49,870 nucleotides of DNA. Source: Spirochaetota bacterium. GTDB lineage: Bacteria; Spirochaetota; Spirochaetia; SPDA01; JAJSAL01. Shown piece by piece: positions 1 through 8,995 of this stretch (the first letter of the stretch is position 1; every line of letters begins with the position of its first letter). Where the stretch lies: contig JAJSAL010000165.1 of the NCBI GenBank assembly GCA_024274705.1, positions 1 through 49,870 on the forward strand, given 5' to 3'. The notes beneath the pieces were generated by a model. The model was not told where the DNA came from, searched no databases, and saw only the letters and a list, made by a program, of their open reading frames with translations. The position numbers and the translations under genes are program-made.

Positions 1-585
1 ATGGAGACGTGTTCCCGGCAGTATGTGGGCCAGCCGGGCGGATACGGCTATAACGGAGGATTGGTCAAGAGTCCCGGTAGGGTCCCTTAAAGGGCCTTTT
101 ACCAGAAAATCGGTGAGAAGAATAGCAACGTAGGTGAGCATGATGGTGTTGATTATCTCATCGGCCCCCACGATCAGTTTCAGGGCGCCGGCTATATAGC
201 ACCAGACCGCCCCGGCTGCAAAACCGGCAGCCAATGTCAGTGGGAGGTGCAAAGGAGCCGGCAGCCCCTTCACATAGACCCCCACGATCAGAGCAGCCAG
301 TGCGCCCATATAGAGCTGCCCTTCCGCACCTACATTAAAAAATCCCACTTTCATGGCCAGGGAGAAAGCGAGTCCGCAGAACAGGAGAGGAACAAAACGG
401 GTAAGCATCTCACCGAAACCGTAAAGGTTGCCGAAAGTTCCCCTGACCATAAACGCATACGCCTTCAAGGGGTTTATCCCTGCAAAGGCGATGAAGAGGG
501 CCCCTATGATAAGGGCCAACAGGATCGCGAGTCCCGGGATGGATGATATGATCAGGCGTTTCGTCCTCTGGCTGCGTACTCTCAT
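1..585 (-). CDS. ABC transporter permease, BMP/nucleoside type (partial, C-terminus off window)
   Basis: The frame is open from an ATG at 585 to base 1, giving 195 residues, and continues beyond the window. It starts with a short basic segment (MRVRSQRTKR) and a long hydrophobic helix, followed by helices with the permease features LAMKVGFFNVGAEGQLYMGA and ADEIINTIMLTYVAILL, which are typical of the YufP-like nucleoside permeases paired with BMP proteins. An AGGAGGGG stretch lies about 14 bases upstream, inside the end of the BMP gene. It is the fourth gene of the operon flavoprotein - ATPase - BMP - permease, 18 bases after the BMP stop. A partner permease should follow outside the window. 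Substrate: nucleoside or purine-like compound, inferred from family only. Confidence 0.85.
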   Translation of the reverse strand, partial: MRVRSQRTKRLIISSIPGLAILLALIIGALFIAFAGINPLKAYAFMVRGTFGNLYGFGEMLTRFVPLLFCGLAFSLAMKVGFFNVGAEGQLYMGALAALIVGVYVKGLPAPLHLPLTLAAGFAAGAVWCYIAGALKLIVGADEIINTIMLTYVAILLTDFLVKGPLRDPTGTLDQSSVIAVSARLAHILPGTRLH

Positions 586-603
586 GTCTTTAGCCTGCCC
601 CTC

Positions 604-1608
604 CTACAGTTCGGGAGCCTGTATTTTTCCGTCGATGATGTCCTGCCTTAAGGAGTCAATCTTTCTCTTTGTATCTTCCGTGAGTATCTCCTCCGCCCGG
701 GCGCTCAACACCAGGTCTTCAACCCCTTCCTTGATGCCCATGATGTAGGTTTTTCCTTCCAGGGTACCGTTTATAAAGGTATCGATCATGTTGCGTACAA
801 ATGCCCCCGGGGGGGAAACAGCGCTTCCCATCACGGTCTCCGGCGCCACCTCCGACATATCTACGATTGAACCGATGGCATAAATCCCCGCTTCCTGTGC
901 TGCTTCTATGGCCCCGATGTTTGTCTGTCCCGCCTGTGTATACACCACGTCAACATTTTCTTTCACCATGGACCTGACCAGTTCCTTACCCTTCACCACG
1001 TCGTTCCATCCACCCACAAAGGTATGGACGACTTTGATGTCCGGGTTTGCAGCCGCGGCTCCGGCTTTAAAACCTTTTACCATCTTTTGGGCAATCGCCG
1101 ATTCGGTGGCTGTCAGAATCCCGATGGTCCCCGTTTCCGTTATGAATCCTGCCAGGGCACCGGCCAGATAGGTATTCTGCCAGTTGGTACTGCTCAACGC
1201 AACCACGTTGTCCGCCGACTTCCAGCCGAAGGATATACCGAACATGGTGTCGGGAAACTCGGCGGCCACCTCTATAACAGGATCGGCGAAGTACGTGTCA
1301 TGTCCGATAATCAGATCGTACCCGTCGGAGGCATAGCTGCGCAGGACATCCTTGATTTCCCCTGCCGAGACATTTTCCTGGTAACTTGTAATAATGTCAT
1401 ATCTCGTTTCAGCCTCCTTGAGCGCTTTGTAACCGTCCTGGTTCCATCCAAGGTCCTTTATCGATCCCGGGAAAATAACGGCGATCTTTACTTGTGGTTC
1501 CTCCGCCGCCGTGTCAACCGCCTCGGACTGACCGGAAGCCGCGATGAATACCGAGGCTGTCAGTATGAACAACCCGCATATCACCAGTTTTTTCATTATT
1601 GAACTCAT
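604..1608 (-). CDS. BMP-family (PnrA-like) substrate-binding protein
   Basis: This 334-residue exported binding protein belongs to the basic membrane protein family, whose studied members bind nucleosides. It has an N-terminal signal segment (MKKLVICGLFILTASVF, residues 5-21). Conserved family blocks follow: KIAVIFPG and DLGWNQDGY near residue 45, the GHDTYFADP region near 100, and VYTQAGQTNIGAIEAAQ in the second lobe. The start at 1608 has GGAGG six to seven bases upstream. No lipobox cysteine is evident, because the signal peptide ends AASGQSEA, so it may be released or anchored by an uncleaved helix. It lies 50 bases after the ATPase gene and directly before the permease. Confidence 0.9.
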   Translation of the reverse strand: MSSIMKKLVICGLFILTASVFIAASGQSEAVDTAAEEPQVKIAVIFPGSIKDLGWNQDGYKALKEAETRYDIITSYQENVSAGEIKDVLRSYASDGYDLIIGHDTYFADPVIEVAAEFPDTMFGISFGWKSADNVVALSSTNWQNTYLAGALAGFITETGTIGILTATESAIAQKMVKGFKAGAAAANPDIKVVHTFVGGWNDVVKGKELVRSMVKENVDVVYTQAGQTNIGAIEAAQEAGIYAIGSIVDMSEVAPETVMGSAVSPPGAFVRNMIDTFINGTLEGKTYIMGIKEGVEDLVLSARAEEILTEDTKRKIDSLRQDIIDGKIQAPEL

Positions 1609-1658
1609 AAAATTCCTCCAGAATTCAGATTCTTATATTCACCCAAACGGGTAGAATT

Positions 1659-3194
1659 CTAAACCACGGGTATACTTTTATCCCTTTTTTCTCCTGCCAT
1701 CATCAGACCCGTCTCTGCCGGGCCGACGGTTCGGGGATCGACTTCACCCATTATTTCCCCCTTAAAAAGCACCATCAGTCTGTCCGAGAGGGAACGCACC
1801 TCTTCGAGTTCCGTGGATATAAGCAGTATGGCTGTCCCCTTGTTACGTTCCTCAAGAAGCCTGTTGTAGACAAACTCGCAGGCAGCGACATCGAGGCCCC
1901 ACGTCGGCTGCACCACAAGGAGCAGCCTGGGGTTCTTGCTGATCTCCCTGCCGATGACCACCCGCTGCTGGTTTCCTCCGGAGAGGTTTTTGACCGGTAC
2001 GTTCTCATCGGGAGTTTTTATATCGTATTCCCGGATCACCCTGCGTGCGAACTCATGGCTGTACCTGGCGTTGAGGGTAAACCCCCGTGTAAAGGGCTTT
2101 GTATAGAAGATTTCCAGGATACAATTTTCCCAGATCCTGAAATCGGTTACAAGACCGTCACGGCGCCTGTCAGCGGGAACATAGGACAGACCCTTCTCTA
2201 TCCGGCTCCTGGTATTCTCTCCGGTAATATTCTGCCCGAACATGTATATATCGCCCGAACCAGGCTTCTGGAGACCACTGATGACTTTAGCCAACGGTTT
2301 CTGGCCGTTACCGTCCACACCGGCTATTCCGAGTATCTCCCCTGCACATACCCTCAAACTTATGTCCCGCAGCAGGAAAAGTCCTCCCTTGTTCTGCAGG
2401 CTGATGCCTTCCAGCCGGAGAACTTCCTCCCCCGGATCCGATTCTTCTTTCTCGATTTCAAAGGAGACGTCCCTGCAGACCATGAGAGTACAGAGCTGCC
2501 GAGGTGTGGTTTTATGCCGGTCGACCGTTTCTATCACCTTTCCATCCCGAAGTACCGTGATCCTGTCGCTGATCTGCATAACCTCGATCATCTTGTGTGA
2601 GATAAACAGAATAGTGCAGCCCTGCTTTTTCAGATCTTCCAACATCCGGAAAAGATCCTGGCTCTCCTGGGGAGTCAGCACCGAAGTCGGTTCGTCCAGA
2701 ATCAGTATCCGTGCTCCCCGGTAGAGAGCTTTAAGGATTTCCACCTTCTGCTGCATACCAACAGCCAGATCTTCCACCACTGCATCCAGGTCTACATCGA
2801 TGCCGAACCTCCCCGCCACCTCACTGACCTGACGGCGAAAGGTCTCCAGCTGGAGGAGCGGTGGTTTGCCGGACCGCTGGCCAAGGATGATATTCTCCAA
2901 CACGGTAAAAACCGGTATCAGCATGAAATGCTGATGAATCATCCCTATCCCCAAGTCGATGGCATCCCCGGGGGAATGAATGGATACAGAGCTCCCATCA
3001 ATCAGAATTTCGCCTTCGTCGACGTGATAGAGCCCGTAAAGGAGATTCATCAGGGTGGATTTCCCTGCGCCGTTTTCTCCCAGCAGGGTATGGACCTCTC
3101 CCCTGTAAATATCGAGATCGATCTTATCGCAGGCTATTACTCCGGGAAAGTACTTTGAGACCTTCTTAAAGGAGAGAAACACCTTGCCGGACAT
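1659..3194 (-). CDS. ABC transporter ATP-binding protein, two NBDs (sugar/nucleoside type)
   Basis: This 511-residue protein has two fused nucleotide-binding domains, as in RbsA/YufO-type importers. The first domain carries Walker A GENGAGKST (about residue 40) and Walker B LILDEPTSVL. The second carries LSGGNQQRVVIGRE and a degenerate Walker B (LLLVVQPTWGLD), which is normal for this family. It should energise uptake by the BMP protein and permease encoded next to it. The gene begins 8 bases after the flavoprotein stop. A GGGAGG lies 13 bases upstream of the ATG, so translation may be coupled to the gene before it. Confidence 0.93.
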   Translation of the reverse strand: MSGKVFLSFKKVSKYFPGVIACDKIDLDIYRGEVHTLLGENGAGKSTLMNLLYGLYHVDEGEILIDGSSVSIHSPGDAIDLGIGMIHQHFMLIPVFTVLENIILGQRSGKPPLLQLETFRRQVSEVAGRFGIDVDLDAVVEDLAVGMQQKVEILKALYRGARILILDEPTSVLTPQESQDLFRMLEDLKKQGCTILFISHKMIEVMQISDRITVLRDGKVIETVDRHKTTPRQLCTLMVCRDVSFEIEKEESDPGEEVLRLEGISLQNKGGLFLLRDISLRVCAGEILGIAGVDGNGQKPLAKVISGLQKPGSGDIYMFGQNITGENTRSRIEKGLSYVPADRRRDGLVTDFRIWENCILEIFYTKPFTRGFTLNARYSHEFARRVIREYDIKTPDENVPVKNLSGGNQQRVVIGREISKNPRLLLVVQPTWGLDVAACEFVYNRLLEERNKGTAILLISTELEEVRSLSDRLMVLFKGEIMGEVDPRTVGPAETGLMMAGEKRDKSIPVV

Positions 3195-3202
3195 GGAAAT
3201 AG

Positions 3203-3919
3203 TTATTCCTCCCTGGGCCTGCGAAAAGCGGCGCGCCGCTCTTCGAGCTCTTCCTGGCTTGAAAATCCGACCAGTATGCCCGGATCCGGTTTTTTCGGCA
3301 GATGTTCAAGACCAAGGGCGAGCAAACGGGCGGTCAAGGCCACCCTGCGCCCGATAACCCGGACGGTGGAAAGACCGATTTCATCTTCCCGCGCTCCCTG
3401 TTCCTTCCGGTCACGGGACCAGACGGCACCCCCGTTATACGCATAGATTCCGCCGCTTACAACAACCATTCCTATACAGAAGAGGGCGTTATTCAGGGAT
3501 TCCAAGGTGGTTTCCTGGCCGCCGTGGCGCGTGCCTCCCACGGCAACAGCCCCGCCCACCCGGGTAGCGTAATGTCCCTTTCCAATATATGGCGCTATAG
3601 GCCGGAGCCGGTTGATAAATGTCTGGATCAGCCCTGTAGGGTTCATCTGGTAGACCGGGGAACCGAATATCCAGCCATGGGCCGAAAGTAAAAGAGGATA
3701 AAACTCCCCCATATCATCAGAGAAAGCGGGACAATAATCAACCTGTTCCCTTACACACCGGTCACAATGTATACAGTGATGAATATCTTTACCTTTCAGA
3801 TCGATAAAACGGGTCTTTACCTCCTCGATTTCAGATGCAGCCTGCAGTGCTTCCTGCACCGCATACCGGGTCGCTCCCTTACGGGGACTGCCGCTGACAC
3901 CGAGAACTGTAATCTCCAT
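3203..3919 (-). CDS. Flavodoxin-fold iron-sulfur flavoprotein / NADPH-dependent FMN reductase family
   Basis: This 238-residue protein has the N-terminal FMN-binding signature GVSGSPRKGATRYAV, a Cys cluster CIHCDRC at about 48-54 with a further Cys near 63, and the flavodoxin motif GSPVYQMNPTGLIQTFINRLRP. The cysteines suggest an Fe-S cluster as in archaeal-type iron-sulfur flavoproteins. The role is an electron carrier or reductase; the substrate is unknown. It is the first gene of the BMP-importer operon, so it may act on the imported compound. The start has AGAGGG 7 bases upstream. Transcription diverges from fmt. Confidence 0.8.
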   Translation of the reverse strand: MEITVLGVSGSPRKGATRYAVQEALQAASEIEEVKTRFIDLKGKDIHHCIHCDRCVREQVDYCPAFSDDMGEFYPLLLSAHGWIFGSPVYQMNPTGLIQTFINRLRPIAPYIGKGHYATRVGGAVAVGGTRHGGQETTLESLNNALFCIGMVVVSGGIYAYNGGAVWSRDRKEQGAREDEIGLSTVRVIGRRVALTARLLALGLEHLPKKPDPGILVGFSSQEELEERRAAFRRPREE

Positions 3920-3972
3920 CTGTAAACCCTCTGTGCTTTACCGTTAGATTCTTTTTTTACGATTTTTTTTGA

Positions 3973-3999
3973 TTGACATGAAACACGATCCGTGATACT
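3973..3999 (+). promoter_or_regulatory. Possible sigma-70 promoter for fmt
   Basis: TTGACA at 3973-3978 is followed by GATACT at 3994-3999 with a 15-base spacer, or by TACTTC with 17 bases. It lies about 65 bases upstream of the fmt ATG in the divergent gap 3920-4065. The -35 match is perfect, but spacing or -10 quality is imperfect. Confidence 0.35.
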
Positions 4000-4065
4000 T
4001 CATACCATCAGACCTCAGACGAGTGTATCATCTCGAGGAGCCAGTGTAAAGGACTTTTTTAAAGA

Positions 4066-5025
4066 ATGACGAACCAGGTTAAAACCCGTCTTCTATTTTT
4101 TGGAACCCCGGAACTCGGCATCCCGGCACTGGAGCGCCTCGTGGAAGACCTCAGATTCGAGGTCATCGGCGTTGTCACCCAGCCGGACAAACCTGCCGGA
4201 AGGGGGCTGAAACCGAAACAGCCCCCCCTTAAAACAGCAGCTGTACGGCTGGGACTGCCGGTGCTTCAGCCGGACTCCCTTAAAACCCCGGCAGTGCTGG
4301 AGGAAATAAGGAAGATGGAACCCGACCTGATAGCCGTCGCCGCCTACGGGCTGTGGATTCCCGAGGAAATCTTCAATCTTCCTCCGAAACGTTCCCTGAA
4401 TCTTCATCCATCCCTTCTGCCCAGACACAGGGGAGCCGCCCCGGTAGTGAGCGCGATTCTCGCGGGTGAAAAGGAAGCGGGGATGTCCGTGCTGTTTATC
4501 GAAGACGAGATGGATGCCGGCGATGTGTTTTCGCAGATAACCATTCCGATTTCCGATTCTGACACTGCGGGAAGCGTTATGGCCAAATGCGCCCTGGCGG
4601 GTTCCCGGTTTTTTGTCGAGACCCTCGCGGGATGGGTAGACGGTACCATCACACCGAAAAAACAGGACCACAACAAGTCCACATGGATAGACAGGCTGAA
4701 AAAGGAAGACGGCCTTATCGACTGGACATCGGAAGCCGTCGATCTTAAGCGGCGCTGCCGTGCTTTCAACCCCTGGCCGGGTACCTTTACTTTCTTCGGT
4801 AACAGGAGGCTTCTGATTCACAAGGTTTCAGTAATCGATAAAACCGGGAACGGTCCGTCCGAAACAGAGCCTGGAAGGGTAATACGCCATGGAACGGACA
4901 TATGCGTTGTCACCGGGAAAGGGCTCTTAAGCCTTGAATCGGTTCAGCTCGAATACCGCAGGGTAGTAATGATCGGCGAGTTTATCCATGGACAACCGGG
5001 GTTTATCGGAACCCGCCTGGGTTAA
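4066..5025 (+). CDS. fmt: Methionyl-tRNA formyltransferase
   Basis: This 319-residue protein transfers the formyl group of 10-formyl-THF to Met-tRNA for translation initiation. The N-terminal Rossmann domain starts LLFFGTPELGIPALE and contains VTQPDKPAGRG. The catalytic block LNLHPSLLPRHRGAAPV holds the expected Asn and His, and the Asp lies in EDEMDAGD. A C-terminal OB-like domain includes RAFNPWPGTFTFF. Family proteins usually read PRWRGAAP; here the Trp is His. It stands alone on the plus strand between two minus-strand operons, without the usual def neighbour. A formyltransferase paralogue is possible but less likely. Confidence 0.88.
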   Translation: MTNQVKTRLLFFGTPELGIPALERLVEDLRFEVIGVVTQPDKPAGRGLKPKQPPLKTAAVRLGLPVLQPDSLKTPAVLEEIRKMEPDLIAVAAYGLWIPEEIFNLPPKRSLNLHPSLLPRHRGAAPVVSAILAGEKEAGMSVLFIEDEMDAGDVFSQITIPISDSDTAGSVMAKCALAGSRFFVETLAGWVDGTITPKKQDHNKSTWIDRLKKEDGLIDWTSEAVDLKRRCRAFNPWPGTFTFFGNRRLLIHKVSVIDKTGNGPSETEPGRVIRHGTDICVVTGKGLLSLESVQLEYRRVVMIGEFIHGQPGFIGTRLG

Positions 5026-5039
5026 GCCGGACCGGCGTT

Positions 5040-5112
5040 TACCCATCACTATTATCCCGGTATACGATGTACTCCCGGGTTCCACAGGTATCACACATCA
5101 GGTGTCCACAGT
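5040..5112 (-). pseudogene. Relic of a retropepsin-like lipoprotein gene (paralogue of the gene at 27832-28797)
   Basis: Bases about 5047-5112 align without gaps to about 28049-28114 at roughly 80% identity by eye. Read on the minus strand, one frame gives TVDT, a TGA stop, then CVIPVEPGSTSYTGIIV. The intact lipoprotein has AVGTECVMSVEIGNASYTGITV in the equivalent place. The stretch is only about 70 bases long and carries an in-frame stop, so it is not a working gene. It sits in the 187-base convergent gap between fmt and ygeW, in which I see no clear terminator. Confidence 0.6.
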
Positions 5113-5212
5113 TGAAGGAATCGATACGTTCGTCAACCTCCTCCCGTCAGCTGCCGGATGCTCTGCTCTCTGCACTTCCTATGTTGTTTTTCCGTACTTC
5201 TTCGTTTACCTT

Positions 5213-6409
5213 TTAAATAATTCTCGGCGTCTCCTTCCACAGCAGCTGCATTAGTTTTTCCGCGGGACTTTTCACCTTGCTTACAAATATCATGGCACCG
5301 ATAATATAGGGCTTATAACCCGCCTCTTTATAAAGGGAGTCCCGAAATCTGTCGAATACCGGCGCCGAGACCTCCCCCCGGTCACAACTGACACCGCTTA
5401 TGTCCGCCGGCAGGCAGTGAAGATAGAGGGCGTTCCCCTCTCTGGTTTTTTTCATCATATCTTCCGTGCATTCCCACTCTTTGTGACGGCCGTTCTCGGA
5501 GAGAAGTTCCTTCTCCAGTGCGTCGATCCCCGCATGGTCCCCATTACCGTAAAGGAGTGTCCGTTTTCCCATTGCTTCGAATGGGGCCCAGCTCTTGGGA
5601 TACACGATATCCGCACCGGAAAAAGCATCTTCCATACTGTGGGTCTTCGTAAAACTGCCGCCGTAACGCTCCGCATTCAGCCGGGCAACTTCTTCTACTT
5701 CCGGCATGATCCCATATCCCTTCGGATGGGCCAGTACCACATCCATGCCGAACCTGGTCATAAGACCGACAACCCCCTGGGGAACGGAAAGGGGTTTTCC
5801 GTAGGATGGAGAGTATGCCCAGGTCATAGCGATCTTTTTTCCTTTCAGCTTTTCGGTACCGCCGAAATGGTTGATCAGGTGGAGGGCATCGGACATGCTC
5901 TGGGTGGGGTGGTCTATATCGCACTGCAGGTTGACCAGAGTGGGCCGTTGTTCCAGGACACCGTCAAGGAACCCCTGTTTTACGGCAGCAGACACCTCCT
6001 CCATGTATGTGTGTCCCTTCCCGACATACATATCGTCCCTGATCCCGATCACATCGGCCATGAAACTCACCATGTTTGCGGTCTCCCGGACCGTCTCCCC
6101 ATGGGCTACCTGAGACTTCCCCTCTTCAAAATCCTGCACTTCCAGCCCCAGCAGGTTGCAGGCACCGGCAAAACTGAACCGGGTCCTCGTCGATTTATCA
6201 CGAAACAATGATATCGCCAGACCACTGTCGAATAGCCGGGCTGATATATTGTTCGTTCTCATCCCCCGAAGGATTTCCGCTACTGCGAAAACAGCCTGAA
6301 TCTCGTCGGCAGTTTTGTCCCAGGTCAGGAAAAAATCATCCAGATACATCCCTTCGGTACGTAATACCGATAGTGCCCGAATAGATTCCTCTATGCCAAT
6401 TTTATCCAT
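5213..6409 (-). CDS. ygeW: YgeW-like knotted carbamoyltransferase
   Basis: This 398-residue enzyme belongs to the aspartate/ornithine carbamoyltransferase superfamily. Visible motifs are SLFRDKSTRTRFSFA (carbamoyl-phosphate site), QCDIDHPTQSMSD and LYLHCLPADI near the C-terminus. The start chosen at 6409 has GAGG 7 bases upstream and overlaps the ygeY stop by 8 bases (ATGGATAA). The frame is open further upstream, but that part does not resemble the family, and 398 residues matches E. coli YgeW. YgeW is tied genetically to anaerobic purine breakdown, where it should handle a ureido/carbamoyl intermediate. It is the last gene of the long operon. Confidence 0.92.
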   Translation of the reverse strand: MDKIGIEESIRALSVLRTEGMYLDDFFLTWDKTADEIQAVFAVAEILRGMRTNNISARLFDSGLAISLFRDKSTRTRFSFAGACNLLGLEVQDFEEGKSQVAHGETVRETANMVSFMADVIGIRDDMYVGKGHTYMEEVSAAVKQGFLDGVLEQRPTLVNLQCDIDHPTQSMSDALHLINHFGGTEKLKGKKIAMTWAYSPSYGKPLSVPQGVVGLMTRFGMDVVLAHPKGYGIMPEVEEVARLNAERYGGSFTKTHSMEDAFSGADIVYPKSWAPFEAMGKRTLLYGNGDHAGIDALEKELLSENGRHKEWECTEDMMKKTREGNALYLHCLPADISGVSCDRGEVSAPVFDRFRDSLYKEAGYKPYIIGAMIFVSKVKSPAEKLMQLLWKETPRII

Positions 6410-7619
6410 TTTGTTCCTCACTATTATTTTCCAGGGTGTAAGGCAGCATGGCGTAAAATGCCGCACAAACTTCAAGATCATCGATCCTGTTGGTTTCGTT
6501 GGGCGCGTGGGCCTGGTTTTCATCCCCAGGCCCGAACCCTATGGTGGGAATTTTATGCCTGCCGCATACGGCAACACCGTTGGTGGAGAATGTCCACTTG
6601 TCCACCAGGGGTTCTTTTCCGAAAAGCTTTCGGTACGCGGTCACTCCGCCCCGCACCAGGGGATGATCTTCGGGGATCTTCCAGGTGGGAAAGTATAACT
6701 CCTGTCCGTAATCGGTATCCCGGTATCCCCTCTTTGTATATTCGGGTATCCGGACATCCTGAACGTCATTCCCCATGTAGTGTTTCACCTGGTTTATCGC
6801 CAGTTCCGCGTCCTCCCCCCATGTAAGGCGTCTGTCCAGATAGAGCATTCCCTGGTCCGGGACTGCACACTGGGACGGTCCATGTACTTCGATTTTCGAA
6901 ACAACGATGGTTCCTTTCCCAAGGAAGTTGTCCTCATCGGGTTTAAGCTCCCCATTAAGCTTTTCTATGGCCAGAGCAGCCCTTGCTGCCTTGTACGCGG
7001 CGCTCTCTCCCCGCTCCGGAGCTGACCCGTGACTCGACACCCCCTTGAAAGTGCAGAGCATCTCCATTCGTCCCCGGTGCCCCCGGGTGAGTTTCAGGCT
7101 TGTGGGTTCGGTGGAAACGAAGAAGTCGGGGACCAGGTTCTCTTCTTCGATCAGATACTTCCAGCACATCCCGTCGCAGTCCTCTTCCATAACGGTAAAA
7201 GTGAAATAAACGGAATATTTGCCGCTGTATTCCAAACTTTTAAGGATCCGTCCGGCGGTAATCATGGAAGCGGCGCCCCCTTTCTGGTCGGTCGCCCCTC
7301 TGCCGTACACCAGGCCGTCACTGATAACACCGGAAAAAGGGTTCATCTCCCACTGGCTTTCGTCTCCCGTCTCTACCGTATCGATGTGGGCGTCGAAGAC
7401 AAGTTTTTTAGAACCCCTTCCGACCCTTCCGACAACGCTGCCAAGGCCGTCGGTCCTCACGTCGTCGAACCCCCCTTCCCTGCACATCTCCACTATTTTT
7501 TTGCACACCGCCTCTTCTTTCCCGCTGTAGGAAGGGATCTTCACCATCTCCGAGAGGGTAATGGCCGAGTAATCGCGGTACTCCTTCGCTTTTTTTAAAA
7601 TTTCCCGGCCTATGTTCAT
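6402..7619 (-). CDS. ygeY: YgeY-family M20 metallohydrolase
   Basis: This 405-residue zinc-dependent amidohydrolase/peptidase-like protein carries M20 metal and catalytic motifs: FDAHIDTVETGD, GRGATDQKGG, the Glu pair in VMEEDCDGMC, and the C-terminal His in NQAHAPNETN. The family is annotated as selenium-metabolism-linked and occurs with SsnA, YgfK and YgeW in anaerobic purine-degrading bacteria. It probably hydrolyses a ring-opened amide intermediate; the exact substrate is not shown by the sequence. It overlaps ygeW by 8 bases and follows ssnA after 37 bases. Confidence 0.92.
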   Translation of the reverse strand: MNIGREILKKAKEYRDYSAITLSEMVKIPSYSGKEEAVCKKIVEMCREGGFDDVRTDGLGSVVGRVGRGSKKLVFDAHIDTVETGDESQWEMNPFSGVISDGLVYGRGATDQKGGAASMITAGRILKSLEYSGKYSVYFTFTVMEEDCDGMCWKYLIEEENLVPDFFVSTEPTSLKLTRGHRGRMEMLCTFKGVSSHGSAPERGESAAYKAARAALAIEKLNGELKPDEDNFLGKGTIVVSKIEVHGPSQCAVPDQGMLYLDRRLTWGEDAELAINQVKHYMGNDVQDVRIPEYTKRGYRDTDYGQELYFPTWKIPEDHPLVRGGVTAYRKLFGKEPLVDKWTFSTNGVAVCGRHKIPTIGFGPGDENQAHAPNETNRIDDLEVCAAFYAMLPYTLENNSEEQNG

Positions 7620-7656
7620 TGTGGTCGCCCCTCCTGTATTAAAACCGATTTTAAGA

Positions 7657-8970
7657 TCACTCTAGTGAATCCATGTTTTTCCAGAGCCGCTGCGCCGCCT
7701 TTTGCGCGTCCCGGTAGACCGGCCCTATGTCGAAGGGGAACTGCCGATCTTCGTACACTATCTTGCCATTTACGATAACCGTTTTTACATCGGCGGATGT
7801 CATGCCGAAGGCCAGGTGCCCCGCGATGTTTCCAGGGACGAGGGGCGTGGGGCTTAAGTAATCGGAAATGACGAGATCAGCCTTGTATCCCGGTTCCAGC
7901 CTGCCGAACTTTGCCCCGAAGTTCCGTTCAAGGAGGGTATTGCCGTTCTGCAGAAATTTCAGGAAGCTGCCGGGCCACATGGCGCCTCCGGCGTCACGGT
8001 GTTTGAAAAATGCGACCTTAAACTCCTCGTACATGTTGCTGCCGATCCCGTCGGTGCCCAGGCTCATGTTTTTTACATCCCCTAATTGAGCACAGTACCC
8101 GACGTTGTTGTTCATATTGGACCGGGGATTGTGAACGAGAAAACAATCGTGATCGTTTAAGATCCGTACATCCTTATCCGACAGGTAGAGCCCGTGGACG
8201 ACAATCCCCCTGCTGTTCAGGAGCCCGTAACCGGCAAGGCGTTCCAGTACATCTTTGCCGTATACCTCGTGGGAATTTACCGCGTCGTAGACGTCCTCCG
8301 CCACGTGAATATGTATCCCCCTGCCGGTCTCCCTGACTGCATCCGCGAGTAGTGTAAGTCCGTCGTCGGGTATGGTAAACGGGGCATGACCACCGATCAG
8401 CGCTTCCACCAGGTATTCACCTTTTCCCGAATCCACCTCTTTCGCAAAGGAAACATTTTCCTCCACCCCCTGTCGCATCTGGTCCAGTCCGTTCCGGCCG
8501 GTGGTTTCGAAACAGGTCATTCCCCGTAAGCCCGCTTTTTCGAACCCTTTTTTCAGTACGGAAAGGGAACCTTTTATAAACGAAGGAGAAGCGTGGTGAT
8601 CGATAACCGCCGTAGTGCCCGCCCGTATGGCATCGAGGGAGCAGACAAGGCCGCTGTAATAGAGAATCTCTTCGTCGATAGCCCTGTCCAGCCTCCACCA
8701 CAGGTTTTTGAGTATGGAAACGAAATCGGGAGAAGGTTTTATATCGGCAATAATCCCTCTGGCCAGTCCCGAATAGAAGTGGTTATGGCTGCACACCAGT
8801 CCCGGCCAGACCATTTCACCATGTATATCGATTACCTTGTCAGCATCGTACTTCGCTGCCGCCCCTTCCCCGACATCGATAATCTCCGTGCCCTCTATTA
8901 CCAGATCGACACCCTGTAAAACTTCAGGCGGATCGAACTGGAGGGCTAACGCATTCTTTAAAGCGATCAG
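7657..8970 (-). CDS. ssnA: SsnA-type amidohydrolase
   Basis: This protein of about 437 residues is a cytosolic metal-dependent aminohydrolase. Metal ligands are seen in CSHNHFYSGL, HIHVAED, VVHGLYLS and LGTDGIGSN. E. coli SsnA, recalled from memory, matches throughout. The frame can begin at a TTG (9015), but that has no Shine-Dalgarno and would overlap ygfK. A perfect AGGAGG (8977-8982) lies 6 bases before a CTG at 8968-8970, exactly where homologues begin (LIALKN against MLILKN), so I propose a CTG start. The role is in the purine/selenium-linked degradative set, probably ring opening or deamination. Confidence 0.9.
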   Translation of the reverse strand: MIALKNALALQFDPPEVLQGVDLVIEGTEIIDVGEGAAAKYDADKVIDIHGEMVWPGLVCSHNHFYSGLARGIIADIKPSPDFVSILKNLWWRLDRAIDEEILYYSGLVCSLDAIRAGTTAVIDHHASPSFIKGSLSVLKKGFEKAGLRGMTCFETTGRNGLDQMRQGVEENVSFAKEVDSGKGEYLVEALIGGHAPFTIPDDGLTLLADAVRETGRGIHIHVAEDVYDAVNSHEVYGKDVLERLAGYGLLNSRGIVVHGLYLSDKDVRILNDHDCFLVHNPRSNMNNNVGYCAQLGDVKNMSLGTDGIGSNMYEEFKVAFFKHRDAGGAMWPGSFLKFLQNGNTLLERNFGAKFGRLEPGYKADLVISDYLSPTPLVPGNIAGHLAFGMTSADVKTVIVNGKIVYEDRQFPFDIGPVYRDAQKAAQRLWKNMDSLE

Positions 8971-8995
8971 ATTGTCCCTCCTATGTAACTCCTGT

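Noticed and set aside
5030-5130. Minus-strand frame containing CGHLMCDTCG, looking like a small zinc-ribbon protein
   Set aside because: The frame is about 30 codons with no start signal, and the DNA is better explained as a relic of the lipoprotein gene at 27832-28797.
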